A DNA stretch of 64,000 bases from Candidatus Pedobacter colombiensis (GCA_029202485.1 CP119313.1:5270001-5334000), one strand, 5' to 3'; counted from the first letter of the stretch, positions 46,112 through 55,811 are shown. Made by a program: numbers and translations. The notes: generated by a model not told the origin, from the letters alone.

Positions 46112-46750
46112 ATGATAAGTATTAAACAATTCACCTTTAATCCTGTAAGGGAAAACACATATATCCTGTTTGATGAAACCGGTGAATGTGTGATCATTGA
46201 TCCGGGAATGTATGATGCTGCCGAGCAAAATGCAGTGGTGAATTTTATTAAAGATCAGAATCTTAAGCCCGTACTTTTACTAAATACACATTGCCATTAT
46301 GATCATGTGTTTGGTAATAAGTTTGTTTACGACAATTGGGGGTTAAAGCCTCAATTTCATAAAGGCGAGCTGTATGTGTTACAAGCTATCCCGGGTTATG
46401 TACCACAGTTGGGTTTGCACTATGAGCTTTCGCCCGAGCCCGAGGTATTTTTACCGGAATCTGGCAAGGTAAACTTTGGTAATAGTCAGCTGGAACTTAT
46501 ATTTGCACCTGGACATTCTCCTGCACATTTATGTTTTTATGCCGCGGCTGATAACTTTTTAATCGGAGGAGACGTATTGTTTTATTGCAGTATTGGTCGT
46601 ACAGACCTTCCGGGAGGCAACCATTTACAATTAATCAATAGTATCAAAAATAACTTGTTTATATTGCCGGATGATTGCAAAGTTTACCCTGGGCATGGTC
46701 AGTCTACAACAATAGGTTTTGAAAAACAACATAATCCTTTTTTGCAATAA
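46112..46750 (+). CDS. MBL-fold metallohydrolase (glyoxalase II-like)
   Basis: 212 residues of the metallo-beta-lactamase fold. Metal motif HCHYDH in LLLNTHCHYDHVFGNKF, then LIFAPGHSPAHLCFY, FLIGGDVLFYCSIGRTDLPGG and the last His in VYPGHGQSTTIGFE. Length and motifs place it with hydroxyacylglutathione hydrolase-like enzymes, but Bacteroidetes mostly lack glutathione, so the substrate is uncertain. It follows gldD by 15 bp and precedes the permease gene by 18 bp. Confidence 0.88.
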   Translation: MISIKQFTFNPVRENTYILFDETGECVIIDPGMYDAAEQNAVVNFIKDQNLKPVLLLNTHCHYDHVFGNKFVYDNWGLKPQFHKGELYVLQAIPGYVPQLGLHYELSPEPEVFLPESGKVNFGNSQLELIFAPGHSPAHLCFYAAADNFLIGGDVLFYCSIGRTDLPGGNHLQLINSIKNNLFILPDDCKVYPGHGQSTTIGFEKQHNPFLQ

Positions 46751-46768
46751 GTATTATATCATTAAATA

Positions 46769-48004
46769 TTGAATACACCATTTTATATAGCACGCAGGTA
46801 TCTTTTTGCAAAAAAATCTACCAATGCCATAAACATCATCTCTGCAATTTCTGCAGTTGGGGTTTTTGTAGGGAGCGCTGCTTTGATCATTATATTATCG
46901 GTGTTTAATGGTTTTGAGGAAGTTGTATTAAAAATGTTCAATACCATTACCCCGGAAATCGTTATTGCGCCCGTTCAAGGCAAAACATTCGATGCAAATA
47001 CCACGTATTTTAATGAATTAAGAAAGAAAAAGGAAATCTATTCTTATACTGAAGTGTTGTCGGAAAATGCGCTGTTAAGGTATAATGATAAGCAATCGGT
47101 GGGCCTGGTTAAGGGAGTTAGTGAAGATTATTTGAAGAATAAAAGGTTAGACAGCATTACTGTTGATGGGGTGTTTAAGCTGGAAAATAAAAGTTTGAAT
47201 TACGCGGTTATTGGTTCAGCAATTCAGAATTATCTAATGGTAAATACGACTGATCCATTTAATCCACTTCAGATATATTCACCTAAAAAGAAAAGCAATT
47301 TTGCAGGCTCAATTAACCCTGCTGATGACTTTACCATCCTTTCTATCCCTGTCTCCGGTATCTTTGAAGTTCAGCAAGATTTCGATAATGTTGCGATTGT
47401 TCCTTTAAGATTTGCCCGGCTGCTGCTGGAAGAGCCTGTAAAAGTATCTTCTATTGAAATTAATTTGCAGAAAGGGATCGACCCGGATAAGTTTAAAGCT
47501 CACATTGAAGATAAGCTTGGAAAGACCTTCGAGGTAAAGAACAGGATACAACAAAATAAGGTTCTTTACAATATTTTAGGAAGTGAAAAATGGGCAGTAT
47601 ACATTATCCTTACCTTTATATTGATTATTGCCATATTTAACATCATAGGCTCTTTAACAATGCTCGTTATTGATAAGCTAAAAGATATTGCCATTCTTAG
47701 TAGTCTTGGTGCAGGAAAGACGTTAATCAAGCGTATTTTCCTTTTCGAAGGAATGATGATCACCATGGCTGGCTGTATCTCAGGGTTAATCGTGGGCTTA
47801 ATCTTTTGTCTGTTACAGCAGAAATTTGGGTTGGTAAAAATGTCACAAGATAATCTTGTGATTACCAATGCCTATCCTGTCGCATTAAAATGGAAAGATT
47901 TTTTGCTTGTATTTCTAACAGTAACTGTTTTTTCTTTTGTGGCATCAGCTTTGTCATCTAATTTGAGCGTGAAGAAAGTAAACCATTTAAATCAAGATCT
48001 TTAA
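46769..48004 (+). CDS. Lipoprotein-release-type ABC permease (LolC/LolE, FtsX family)
   Basis: 411 residues from a TTG start at 46769; no ATG lies nearby and the first residues NTPFYIARRYLFAKKSTNAINIISAIS match LolC/E starts. One helix near residue 20-50, a large periplasmic domain (about 50-270), then three C-terminal helices in FtsX arrangement (ILTFILIIAIFNIIGSLTMLVIDKLKDIAILSSLGA; MMITMAGCISGLIVGL; FLLVFLTVTVFSFVASALSS). It should pull lipoproteins from the inner membrane with an ATPase (LolD) not in the window. Confidence 0.88.
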   Translation: MNTPFYIARRYLFAKKSTNAINIISAISAVGVFVGSAALIIILSVFNGFEEVVLKMFNTITPEIVIAPVQGKTFDANTTYFNELRKKKEIYSYTEVLSENALLRYNDKQSVGLVKGVSEDYLKNKRLDSITVDGVFKLENKSLNYAVIGSAIQNYLMVNTTDPFNPLQIYSPKKKSNFAGSINPADDFTILSIPVSGIFEVQQDFDNVAIVPLRFARLLLEEPVKVSSIEINLQKGIDPDKFKAHIEDKLGKTFEVKNRIQQNKVLYNILGSEKWAVYIILTFILIIAIFNIIGSLTMLVIDKLKDIAILSSLGAGKTLIKRIFLFEGMMITMAGCISGLIVGLIFCLLQQKFGLVKMSQDNLVITNAYPVALKWKDFLLVFLTVTVFSFVASALSSNLSVKKVNHLNQDL

Positions 48005-48008
48005 AATC

Positions 48009-48389
48009 ATGAATATATTTAAAAGTCCACTATTTTTATTAATAGCAATTGTTGTTGTGATTGTTGCGTGTAATCCAAATCCTGATAAGGCTAAAAGGAA
48101 TAATGCTACACGCACCATGAAAGGCTTGTATAGTTACGGTCCGGAAATAAAATCGTTTACTGACTGTGAAGATGGGAATGAATATTGGGTCGCTGATAGT
48201 GCCAAAACCCTTGAACTTGCCTACAATAATCTTGGCTTTGAAAAACCTTACGAACCGGTTTATGTCGAGGTGGAGTGTCATGCCATTAAATCAGATAGTC
48301 TGAGTATGTCAGCCGATTACGATTCAACATTGGTGGTAACCAAACTATTAAAGATCACAAAAGAAATACCTGATGGCCCTTGTAATTAA
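48009..48389 (+). CDS. Small lipoprotein, NlpE-like
   Basis: 126 residues. Lipoprotein signal LLIAIVVVIVAC with lipobox Cys at 21, then NPNPDKAKRNNATRTMKGLYSYGPE. Later segments FTDCEDGNEYWVADSAKTLELAYNNL, PYEPVYVEVECHAI and the C-terminal LLKITKEIPDGPCN resemble the copper/envelope-stress lipoprotein NlpE C-terminal region. Three Cys beyond the lipobox could form a disulfide. Starts 4 bp after the permease; overlaps the convergent mqnD stop by 4 bp. Function unknown. Confidence 0.7.
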   Translation: MNIFKSPLFLLIAIVVVIVACNPNPDKAKRNNATRTMKGLYSYGPEIKSFTDCEDGNEYWVADSAKTLELAYNNLGFEKPYEPVYVEVECHAIKSDSLSMSADYDSTLVVTKLLKITKEIPDGPCN

Positions 48390-49231
48390 GGGATTAAATA
48401 AATGTTTTGTTTAATGGGGGCTATTAAACCTCTTTCCTGAGCCATTGTAAATAAAACATCAATGGCTTTTCTTCCTTCTTCACCTAGTTCAATGCTATAT
48501 TTATTTACATAGAGTTCGATGTGCTGATACATCACGGCTTCACTCATTTCCTGCGCATGTTGTCTGATGAATTCAATTCCTGATTTTGGATTGGCAAACG
48601 CAAATTCTACCGATTTCTTAATCAATCTGTTTACCTTTTCTTTGGTTTCCTGGTCCAGGTTTCTGTTGATTACAATTCCACCTAAAGGGATGGCACATCC
48701 TGTTAATTGCTCCCAATAACTCCCCAGGTCAACAATCTTATGCAACCCTTTTTCAGTGTAGGTAAAACGATTTTCGTGAATAATTAATCCCAGATCAATC
48801 CGATTTTCTAATAGAGAAGTTTCTATGTCCGAGAAAACCATTTCCTGTTTATTTGTTAAATGGGGGAATGCAATGCCCAATAAAAAATTAGCGGTTGTGT
48901 ATTTACCCGGGATTCCAACTTTATAATCAGCGCTTAAATGTTCCCGTTTTGCTACTAAACTTTCATCATGACAGATGAGTAACGGACCTACGCCAAAACC
49001 CAAGGCGCTACCAGAATCCAATAGTGCATATTGTTCATGAACATGAGAGAATGCGTGAAAACTAAGTTTTGTGATATCCAGGTCTCCCCTAAGCGCTTTT
49101 TGATTTAATGTTTCCACATCATCAAAAAAAACTTCAAATTCTAAACCTTCGGTATCAATTTTATGATGAATCAGCGCATCAAAAATAAAAGTATCATTAG
49201 GGCAGGGAGAAAAGCCAAGACTAAGTTTCAT
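48386..49231 (-). CDS. mqnD: 1,4-dihydroxy-6-naphthoate synthase
   Basis: A late step of the futalosine route to menaquinone, splitting cyclic de-hypoxanthinyl futalosine. The 281-residue protein belongs to the periplasmic-binding-like fold group. Marks: SLGFSPCPNDTFIFDALIHHKI, DVETLNQKALRGDLDITKLSFHAF, GVGPLLICHD, GKYTTANFLLGIAFP, LGLIIHENRFTY and LPLGGIVINR-like IPLGGIVINR. It is followed upstream on the same strand by mqnB with a 34-bp gap. Confidence 0.93.
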   Translation of the reverse strand: MKLSLGFSPCPNDTFIFDALIHHKIDTEGLEFEVFFDDVETLNQKALRGDLDITKLSFHAFSHVHEQYALLDSGSALGFGVGPLLICHDESLVAKREHLSADYKVGIPGKYTTANFLLGIAFPHLTNKQEMVFSDIETSLLENRIDLGLIIHENRFTYTEKGLHKIVDLGSYWEQLTGCAIPLGGIVINRNLDQETKEKVNRLIKKSVEFAFANPKSGIEFIRQHAQEMSEAVMYQHIELYVNKYSIELGEEGRKAIDVLFTMAQERGLIAPIKQNIYLIP

Positions 49232-49265
49232 CCGGTAAATGTAAGGACTAAGGGAAAATCATTGG

Positions 49266-49898
49266 TTATGTATTTGTCAAAAATCCTATTGCCCATTCGT
49301 TAAGGTTTTTTATGGCCAGTCCAATCTGCCATTTTTCTTTGTTTCGGGGTTCCACATAGTTGGATATGCTACGTATCTGCAGGCAAGGTAAAGATTCCTT
49401 TTCGCAGCAATAAAGCACTGCGGCACCTTCCATACTTTCTACGATAGGATTGGATTGCTTTAGCACTTTAAGGATACTGTTTTCATTGCCATGAACCTTA
49501 TTTACGGTTATCCCATGTACCTTTTGTAGTTTTTCTACGCCGTCATGGAGCAAATTGTTTACTGCCGTATAGCGGGCTTTGCCAAATCCCAGTTCGTCAA
49601 TACTCAAAAAGCTATTCCCATTTTCGGCTCCAAGTTCGGCAAATTCATCTGTTTTTACATTTACCACAGTCCCCAATGGAATGTTACGATCAAAAGCACC
49701 GGCAATACCGAGATTTAATATAAGCTTGTAGTGGTTTGATAAGTGTTTACCCAATGCAAAAGCAGTAGCAGTCATGCCTACGCCTGTAATTAGCAGGTCA
49801 AAGTCTTTTGTTCGCACAAAATCCTGATCTGGTAAATGGAAGTGTGTGGCTAATAAAGCTATTTCTGCTCTTGTTGCGGCAACCAAAAGAATCTTCAT
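49266..49898 (-). CDS. mqnB: Futalosine hydrolase
   Basis: Cleaves futalosine to dehypoxanthinyl futalosine and hypoxanthine in menaquinone synthesis. The 210-residue nucleoside phosphorylase-fold protein shows LLVAATRAEIALL, LITGVGMTATAFALG, LNLGIAGAFD and ESMEGAAVLYCCE (conserved Glu/Met-Glu). Its location next to mqnD supports the assignment. mqnA and mqnC are not here. Confidence 0.92.
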   Translation of the reverse strand: MKILLVAATRAEIALLATHFHLPDQDFVRTKDFDLLITGVGMTATAFALGKHLSNHYKLILNLGIAGAFDRNIPLGTVVNVKTDEFAELGAENGNSFLSIDELGFGKARYTAVNNLLHDGVEKLQKVHGITVNKVHGNENSILKVLKQSNPIVESMEGAAVLYCCEKESLPCLQIRSISNYVEPRNKEKWQIGLAIKNLNEWAIGFLTNT

Positions 49899-49944
49899 GA
49901 TAGCTAAGTTAGATATTTAACCTTTCTACTTTAACCTTTCTGCG

Positions 49945-49952
49945 TATATTTG
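49945..49952 (+). promoter_or_regulatory. -7 promoter box of the PTPS-folE pair
   Basis: TATATTTG (TAnnTTTG) 18 nt before the ATG of the tetrahydropterin synthase-family gene. Confidence 0.4.
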
Positions 49953-49970
49953 TCAATAATATAACAGAGT

Positions 49971-50384
49971 ATGATTTATATAACCAGAAAAGCATCATTT
50001 AACGCTGCACATAAATTATCCAGGCCAGATTGGACTGAAGATAAGAATACTGAAGTTTATGGCAAATGTGCCAATCCAAACTGGCATGGTCATAACTACC
50101 AATTGTATGTAACCGTTAAAGGAGAAATTAATCCGGAAACAGGTTTTTTGGTAGACTTGAAATGGCTTAAGGATATTACAAATACTTATGTGGTTGATAA
50201 AATTGATCATAAAAACCTTAACCTTGACGTTGATTTTATGCAGGGCAAGCTTGCTTCAACAGAAAATCTGGCAATCGCCATCTGGGAACAATTGGTGGAC
50301 CTGATCGCAGAATCAGGTGCAACACTACACAGCATAAAAATTTACGAGACTGAAAATAACCTTGTTGAATATTTCGGTCAATAA
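49971..50384 (+). CDS. 6-pyruvoyl tetrahydropterin synthase/QueD-family protein
   Basis: 137 residues. The zinc-binding His residues are visible in KASFNAAHKL and WHGHNYQLYV, and the catalytic Cys in YGKCANPNWHGH. VKGEINPETGFLVDLKWLKD and IKIYETENNLVEY complete the family pattern. In bacteria this is usually QueD, 6-carboxytetrahydropterin synthase in queuosine synthesis, acting on the product of GTP cyclohydrolase I. It is followed 9 bp later by folE, giving a two-gene GTP-to-pterin unit; a tetrahydrobiopterin-like role cannot be excluded. Confidence 0.9.
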   Translation: MIYITRKASFNAAHKLSRPDWTEDKNTEVYGKCANPNWHGHNYQLYVTVKGEINPETGFLVDLKWLKDITNTYVVDKIDHKNLNLDVDFMQGKLASTENLAIAIWEQLVDLIAESGATLHSIKIYETENNLVEYFGQ

Positions 50385-50393
50385 CTGTACATA

Positions 50394-51026
50394 ATGGACA
50401 AAATAAAACGTTTCGAGGAGGAAGAAGATAGCGGGTACATTAAAATCGACCGTTATAATGAAGGTAAAATAGCTGCTGTAGCAGATCATTATAAAGATAT
50501 TTTGGGTCAGCTGGGTGAAGATCCGACCCGCGAAGGTTTGGTGAAAACTCCAGAGCGGGTGGCTAAAGCACTCCAATATCTTACCCATGGTTACGATCTT
50601 AATCCGGCAGATATATTGCAGTCAGCAATGTTTAAAGAAGATTATAGCCAAATGGTAGTGGTCAAGGATATCGAGGTATTTTCTATGTGTGAGCACCACA
50701 TGCTTCCATTTTTTGGTAAGGCCCATATTGCCTATATTCCGAACGGACATATCGTTGGTTTAAGTAAAATCCCTCGCATTGTGGATGCGTTTGCACGCAG
50801 GTTACAAGTTCAAGAGCGATTAACGAACGAAATCAGAGATTGTATACAGAGCACTTTAATGCCTGCCGGTGTTGCAGTAGTTATTGAATGTAAACACCTT
50901 TGCATGGCTATGAGAGGTATACAGAAACAAAACTCTGTAACTACAACCTCAGCTTTTACCGGTGAATTTGCAAAAGATAAAACCAGGGCAGAATTTTTAA
51001 GGCTAATCACGGCCGATCTGCACTAG
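50394..51026 (+). CDS. folE: GTP cyclohydrolase I
   Basis: Converts GTP to dihydroneopterin triphosphate for folate and queuosine. The 210-residue protein is standard type IA: QLGEDPTREGLVKTPERVAKAL, zinc ligands in MCEHHMLPFFGKAHIAYIP and ECKHLCMAMRGIQK, GLSKIPRIVDAFARRLQVQERLT, and C-terminal FAKDKTRAEFLRLI. It forms a unit with the tetrahydropterin synthase gene. A palindromic repeat separates it from fabD. Confidence 0.97.
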   Translation: MDKIKRFEEEEDSGYIKIDRYNEGKIAAVADHYKDILGQLGEDPTREGLVKTPERVAKALQYLTHGYDLNPADILQSAMFKEDYSQMVVVKDIEVFSMCEHHMLPFFGKAHIAYIPNGHIVGLSKIPRIVDAFARRLQVQERLTNEIRDCIQSTLMPAGVAVVIECKHLCMAMRGIQKQNSVTTTSAFTGEFAKDKTRAEFLRLITADLH

Positions 51027-51047
51027 AGGAGTTTAAGAGCAAAGAAT

Positions 51048-51155
51048 AAGGAACCAAGATTAAAGACAGGGTACAGAAACTTAATCCACTTTATCTTTAA
51101 TCAAAAAAATAAAAACAAACAGGTTAAGTCGCCAGGTCTTTGATCTTGGTTCCTT
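51048..51155. repeat. Palindromic repeat element, copy A
   Basis: AAGGAACCAAGATTAAAGAC (51048-51067) and GTCTTTGATCTTGGTTCCTT (51136-51155) are inverted copies with one mismatch and a 68-nt centre. Its sequence resembles the element at 58456-58564, including CAGGTTAAG in the centre. It lies between two same-strand genes, folE and fabD. Confidence 0.75.
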
Positions 51156-51178
51156 GATCTTTAATCAAATAATAAAAA

Positions 51179-52057
51179 ATGAAAGCATATATATTTCCAG
51201 GACAAGGCGCTCAGTTTTCGGGCATGGGTAAAGAACTTTACGAAAACGAAGTTGCAAAAACGCTATTTGAGCAAGCCAATGAAATCATTGGTTTCCGTAT
51301 TAGCGATATCATGTTCTCTGGTAGCGATGAAGAATTGAAACAAACTAAAGTTACTCAGCCTGCAATATTTCTTCATTCTGTAATTCTGGCTAAAACTTTA
51401 GGTGATGCTTTTAAGCCGGATATGGTAGCCGGACATTCATTGGGCGAATTTTCTGCTCTTGTTGCCGCTTCTGCGCTATCTTTCGAAGATGGATTGAGAT
51501 TGGTAATTACGCGCGCAAATGCGATGCAGAAAGCCTGCGAATTACAGCCCTCAACAATGGCTGCGATCCTTGGATTAGCTGATGAAATTGTTGAGAATAT
51601 ATGTAAAGAGATCCCTGAAGTGGTTGTGGCGGCTAATTATAATTGCCCCGGACAAATTGTTATCTCAGGAAGTATCGAAGGTGTTGACATCGCTTGTCAG
51701 AAATTAACCGAGGCCGGAGCAAAACGTGCGCTAAAACTTAATGTTGGTGGGGCTTTCCATTCGCCATTAATGGAGCCTGCACGTCTGGAACTTCAGGAAG
51801 CTATCGAGAAAGTAACAGTACTTCCTCCAGTATGTCCTATTTATCAGAATGTTGATCCGGTTCCTAATACCGACCCTCAAAAAATAAAAAATAACCTGAT
51901 TACCCAATTAACAGGTGCAGTGAGATGGACGCAGACTGTTGAGCGTATGCTTGCTGATGGTGCTGATGAATTTGTAGAAGTTGGCCCGGGAAATGTGCTA
52001 CAGGGATTAGTTAAAAAAGTAAATAGAGCAGTGCAGACTAGTTCAGCCTCTGCTTAG
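51179..52057 (+). CDS. fabD: Malonyl-CoA:ACP transacylase
   Basis: Moves malonyl from CoA to acyl carrier protein for fatty acid synthesis. The 292-residue protein has FPGQGAQFSGMGKELYE, VTQPAIFLHSV, the nucleophile Ser in AGHSLGEFSALVAA, RANAMQKAC (substrate Arg region), CPGQIVISG, catalytic His in GGAFHSPLME and VEVGPGNVLQGL. fabH/fabG/acpP are not adjacent. Length normal. Confidence 0.96.
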   Translation: MKAYIFPGQGAQFSGMGKELYENEVAKTLFEQANEIIGFRISDIMFSGSDEELKQTKVTQPAIFLHSVILAKTLGDAFKPDMVAGHSLGEFSALVAASALSFEDGLRLVITRANAMQKACELQPSTMAAILGLADEIVENICKEIPEVVVAANYNCPGQIVISGSIEGVDIACQKLTEAGAKRALKLNVGGAFHSPLMEPARLELQEAIEKVTVLPPVCPIYQNVDPVPNTDPQKIKNNLITQLTGAVRWTQTVERMLADGADEFVEVGPGNVLQGLVKKVNRAVQTSSASA

Positions 52058-52088
52058 TGATGAAGAATCCTTAATAAATATAGCAAGC

Positions 52089-55000
52089 GTGAGTATAAGA
52101 GGTAAAATTAGATTTCTTTTATTAATACTGGGCGCTTGTTGTATTATTACAGCTTTATCCTTAAAGCATTCTATCACCAAAAAAGACCTGCTCAGGTATG
52201 ATGCTCATCAGCTTCAGGAAAACCTTAAAGGGAAAGAACAAACCATTTACGCTTTCCTATCAGATTCTGCTCAAGTGGAGCGAGCTAAGCAGTTTGATCA
52301 GAATGAACGTGCCAGTTCAGATTTCATAAAGGCGTATTCCGATAAGGGGATTAATCTATTAGTCTATAAAAATGACGTACTCAAATTCTGGAGCTCATTC
52401 AATGCATTTCCCGCAGATCCTAATCTTGTTAGGGAAGGCTCTTCTTTTATAGGACTCCGTAATGGCTCCTATGAACTGATTAAGAAAACCTCAGACAATT
52501 ATACACTCATTTTTCTGATAGAGGTAAAGAGTCACTTTGATATTCAAAATTATTATCTCGAAAATATCATTTCAAAATACCTCTCTCCCTCAAATTCACT
52601 GTCGCTGGCTACTTATTCCGATGCTGAAGTGTATGGGATAAAAAATATCAAGGGTGAGCCTTTATTTGAGGTAAAATTAAAGCAAGGTGCTTCTAAAAGC
52701 ATTTATGGAACTATAGAAGTCTGGTTGTGGGTGATAGGGCTTTTTAGTTTCTGCCTGTTTTTAAACTTTTTCTGCACCTGGTTGGTAAGGAAGGGTCATT
52801 TGTTAGGTGGAACACTATTGATTGTTCTTTTCTTTCTGACTGTTAGGGTTACAGATCTTGAATATGGATGGTTTAACCACCAATTCAATTTGCAGATATT
52901 TAGTCCGACTATATTTGGAGAGAGTTTTTTTCTCCCTTCATTAGGTGATTTTTTACTTAATGTAATAGCGATAACCTGGGTTGTCCTGTTTGTGTACACT
53001 TACAGAGATAAATATAAAGTTCCTGATTGGTTGGCGGCAAGTAAAGTCGGAGGTTTAATCTTCCACTTGATCTTACTGATTGCTTTCTCTGGGCTGGCCT
53101 TTTTATTTGATCAGGTATTTTTTGGACTGATCATCAACTCAAAGATTAATTTCAATATCACTAACATCATCAATCTGGGTTGGATTAGCTGGATCAGTAT
53201 TTTTATTTTATGTCTGGTATGGTTTAATGTTTATCTGATTGGAAACATTGCAATGCAGCAAACATTGCAGCTTAATGTAACGAATAAAGAAAGGCTGGTT
53301 TTATTCCTTGCTGCTTTTTTTGGTTACTGCATATACAGGATAGAAGTTGGATTTGGTGTATTTTTTATTGCATATGCGCTGTTCATTTTTATTATGGGAT
53401 GGAATGCCTATGTCCGGAAGAATAGGTTCTCTATCGGGATATTCGCTGCCCTGTTTTTTTGCCTGGCTTTCATTACTTCTATTAAGTATTTGAGATTTAC
53501 AGATGTAAAGGACAGGAACAAGCGTTACACCATTGCTCAGAAATTGGGATATGCTTATGATCCGAAGATCATCAGTTCTATTGAGAGTCTGGAAAGGGCA
53601 GTTTCCACGGACGCATTTATTGCCGAGTATTTTAAAAGGCCTATTTTGGACAGGACTTTTGATTTGGAGAAACATATCAATAAAATACTGCTTGGTGGAT
53701 ATCTTACCCAGTACGATTACAATTTATACGAATATAACGATCTGGATTCCGCAGTATCAAGTAAGAATGGTGTTTCCCTAAGTTATTATAAGGATTTAGT
53801 GAGATCGGGCTCTGTTAAAGTGCCGGAATCGCAATCTTTCTACAGATTAAATTATACATTCGGTTACCAGAATTATTTTGGGATCATACCGATATTTGTC
53901 GATAACCACAGATTGGGAACGCTGGTAATAGACCTTAAATCTCCTCAATACAACTATAACAGCCAACTCCCTGAGATCCTGGTAGATGGAAGGGTGAAAG
54001 GAGAAGAAGATTATAGCAATTATTCCTTTGCTTTCTACAATTCCGACAAATTGATCAACCAGTCTGGTAAGTATACTTATAAACTGTCAGGCACAGGGTT
54101 CAGTGGACAAGTTGGGAAAGGTGAGGTTATCAATGATACACTGGGTTATACTCATCTTGTGTATATGCCTGCTAGCTCAAAGATTATTGTGATTAGTAAA
54201 GAACGTGTTTCGTATGTGGTAAGACTAGCTACGCTGTCATTTTTCTTCCTTGTATTTATCATTTTTTCGATTACGCTTTATGCTTTAATCTGGGTCATCA
54301 AGAATATAGATGACAGTTGGGGCGGTTGGTTTAACATCAATCGATCATTAATGATTAATGCCAATAAGATCCTCTATAAAACGAGGATTCAGTTCTCAAT
54401 TGTGCTTTCGGTGGTGGCTACATTATTGATTGTAGGCTGGACAACCTATTTTTATATTCGCGATGAGTATCGAAAACAGCAGGAAAGTTATATAAAAGAT
54501 AGGATCAGGAAGGTTCAGCTTTCTTATGAAAAAATGATCTTTAGTACAGGTTCGATCCCTGAAGCGAATGATCAAACCAATGCTGATTTTAACCAGTTTG
54601 CTAATATTAATGGAGCATACCTGAACCTTTTCGATATCAATGGTAATGTTCGTTTTACTTCTTTGCCAAAAATATACGACTTAGGAATCATTGGTAAAAA
54701 GATGGATGCTACGGCTTACATTTACCTTAAACTGCAACAGGTATCGGAGTATATTAACCCTTCCGAGCAGATTGGTGATTTTAAATATGCATCAGCTTAT
54801 GCACCAATAAGAAATGCCGAGAATAAAACAATTGCATATATTGGTTTGCCATATTATGGTAATGAAGCGGATTATCAATCTAAAATCGGCCTCTTTATCA
54901 ATACTCTTATCAATATATATGCCCTTGTGTTTGTGGCTATAGGTATACTTGCCGTTTTCCTGGCCAACCAAATTACGAGTCCGTTGACTTTTATACAGGA

Positions 55001-55811
55001 CAGTATCCGGAAGACCAAGCTAGGGCAAAAGAATCAGCCTATCCAGTGGTCCCGACATGATGAGATCGGCTCTTTAATAAAGGAATACAATAAGATGATT
55101 GCGGCGCTGGAAGAGAGTGCGGCCAAGCTTGCCCGTTCCGAAAGGGAGAATGCCTGGAGAGAGATGGCGAAGCAGGTTGCACATGAGATTAAAAACCCAC
55201 TAACGCCACTGAAATTGGGTGTTCAGTTGCTTGAAAAGTCGTGGAAAGAGAAGGACCCCAATTTTGAGAAGAAGTTTGAAAGGTTTAATAAATCATTTAT
55301 TGAGCAAATTGATAGCCTGTCGACCATAGCCTCAGAGTTTTCGAACTTTGCAAAAATGCCTGATACTAAGCTGGAAAAACTTAAGCTATTGCCTATCATT
55401 GAACAGGCACGGGATGTTTTTACAAACACCGAGGATGCGGAAATCTATATCTTTAATCATGCAACCACAGATGTGGTGGTATTGGGCGACAAAGATCAAC
55501 TGCTTCGTACATTTAATAATCTGCTAAAGAATGGGATTGAGGCGGGCAATGTTAACCATAAATGTGTCATTAAGATTCGTATTGTACAGGATGAATCGCA
55601 TGTATTTATAGAAGTAGAGGATAATGGAAAAGGAATAGATACCTATCTGCAGGATAAGATATTTGTGCCAAATTTTACAACTAAATCATCCGGGACCGGG
55701 TTAGGACTGGCATTTGTTAAACAGGCTGTGGAGAATGCTGGTGGCACAGTCGAGTTTAAATCTGTAACAGATGTGGGGACTACATTTTACTTAAGCTTTC
55801 CTTTATCTTAA
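52089..55811 (+). CDS. Very large membrane sensor histidine kinase
   Basis: 1240 residues from a GTG start. An N-terminal helix is followed by a sensor region. A block of about eight hydrophobic helices (about 210-470) and a second sensor-like region follow, then two more helices and HAMP near 960 (ITSPLTFIQDSIRKTKLGQK). HisKA has His1032 in AKQVAHEIKNPLTPLKLGVQLLEKSW, and HATPase_c has NLLKNGIEAGNVNH, VEDNGKGID, TKSSGTGLGLAFVKQAVENAGG. The HEIKNPLTP box is NtrY-like. No response regulator gene is adjacent. It overlaps a convergent gene by 9 bp. Confidence 0.92.
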   Translation: MSIRGKIRFLLLILGACCIITALSLKHSITKKDLLRYDAHQLQENLKGKEQTIYAFLSDSAQVERAKQFDQNERASSDFIKAYSDKGINLLVYKNDVLKFWSSFNAFPADPNLVREGSSFIGLRNGSYELIKKTSDNYTLIFLIEVKSHFDIQNYYLENIISKYLSPSNSLSLATYSDAEVYGIKNIKGEPLFEVKLKQGASKSIYGTIEVWLWVIGLFSFCLFLNFFCTWLVRKGHLLGGTLLIVLFFLTVRVTDLEYGWFNHQFNLQIFSPTIFGESFFLPSLGDFLLNVIAITWVVLFVYTYRDKYKVPDWLAASKVGGLIFHLILLIAFSGLAFLFDQVFFGLIINSKINFNITNIINLGWISWISIFILCLVWFNVYLIGNIAMQQTLQLNVTNKERLVLFLAAFFGYCIYRIEVGFGVFFIAYALFIFIMGWNAYVRKNRFSIGIFAALFFCLAFITSIKYLRFTDVKDRNKRYTIAQKLGYAYDPKIISSIESLERAVSTDAFIAEYFKRPILDRTFDLEKHINKILLGGYLTQYDYNLYEYNDLDSAVSSKNGVSLSYYKDLVRSGSVKVPESQSFYRLNYTFGYQNYFGIIPIFVDNHRLGTLVIDLKSPQYNYNSQLPEILVDGRVKGEEDYSNYSFAFYNSDKLINQSGKYTYKLSGTGFSGQVGKGEVINDTLGYTHLVYMPASSKIIVISKERVSYVVRLATLSFFFLVFIIFSITLYALIWVIKNIDDSWGGWFNINRSLMINANKILYKTRIQFSIVLSVVATLLIVGWTTYFYIRDEYRKQQESYIKDRIRKVQLSYEKMIFSTGSIPEANDQTNADFNQFANINGAYLNLFDINGNVRFTSLPKIYDLGIIGKKMDATAYIYLKLQQVSEYINPSEQIGDFKYASAYAPIRNAENKTIAYIGLPYYGNEADYQSKIGLFINTLINIYALVFVAIGILAVFLANQITSPLTFIQDSIRKTKLGQKNQPIQWSRHDEIGSLIKEYNKMIAALEESAAKLARSERENAWREMAKQVAHEIKNPLTPLKLGVQLLEKSWKEKDPNFEKKFERFNKSFIEQIDSLSTIASEFSNFAKMPDTKLEKLKLLPIIEQARDVFTNTEDAEIYIFNHATTDVVVLGDKDQLLRTFNNLLKNGIEAGNVNHKCVIKIRIVQDESHVFIEVEDNGKGIDTYLQDKIFVPNFTTKSSGTGLGLAFVKQAVENAGGTVEFKSVTDVGTTFYLSFPLS

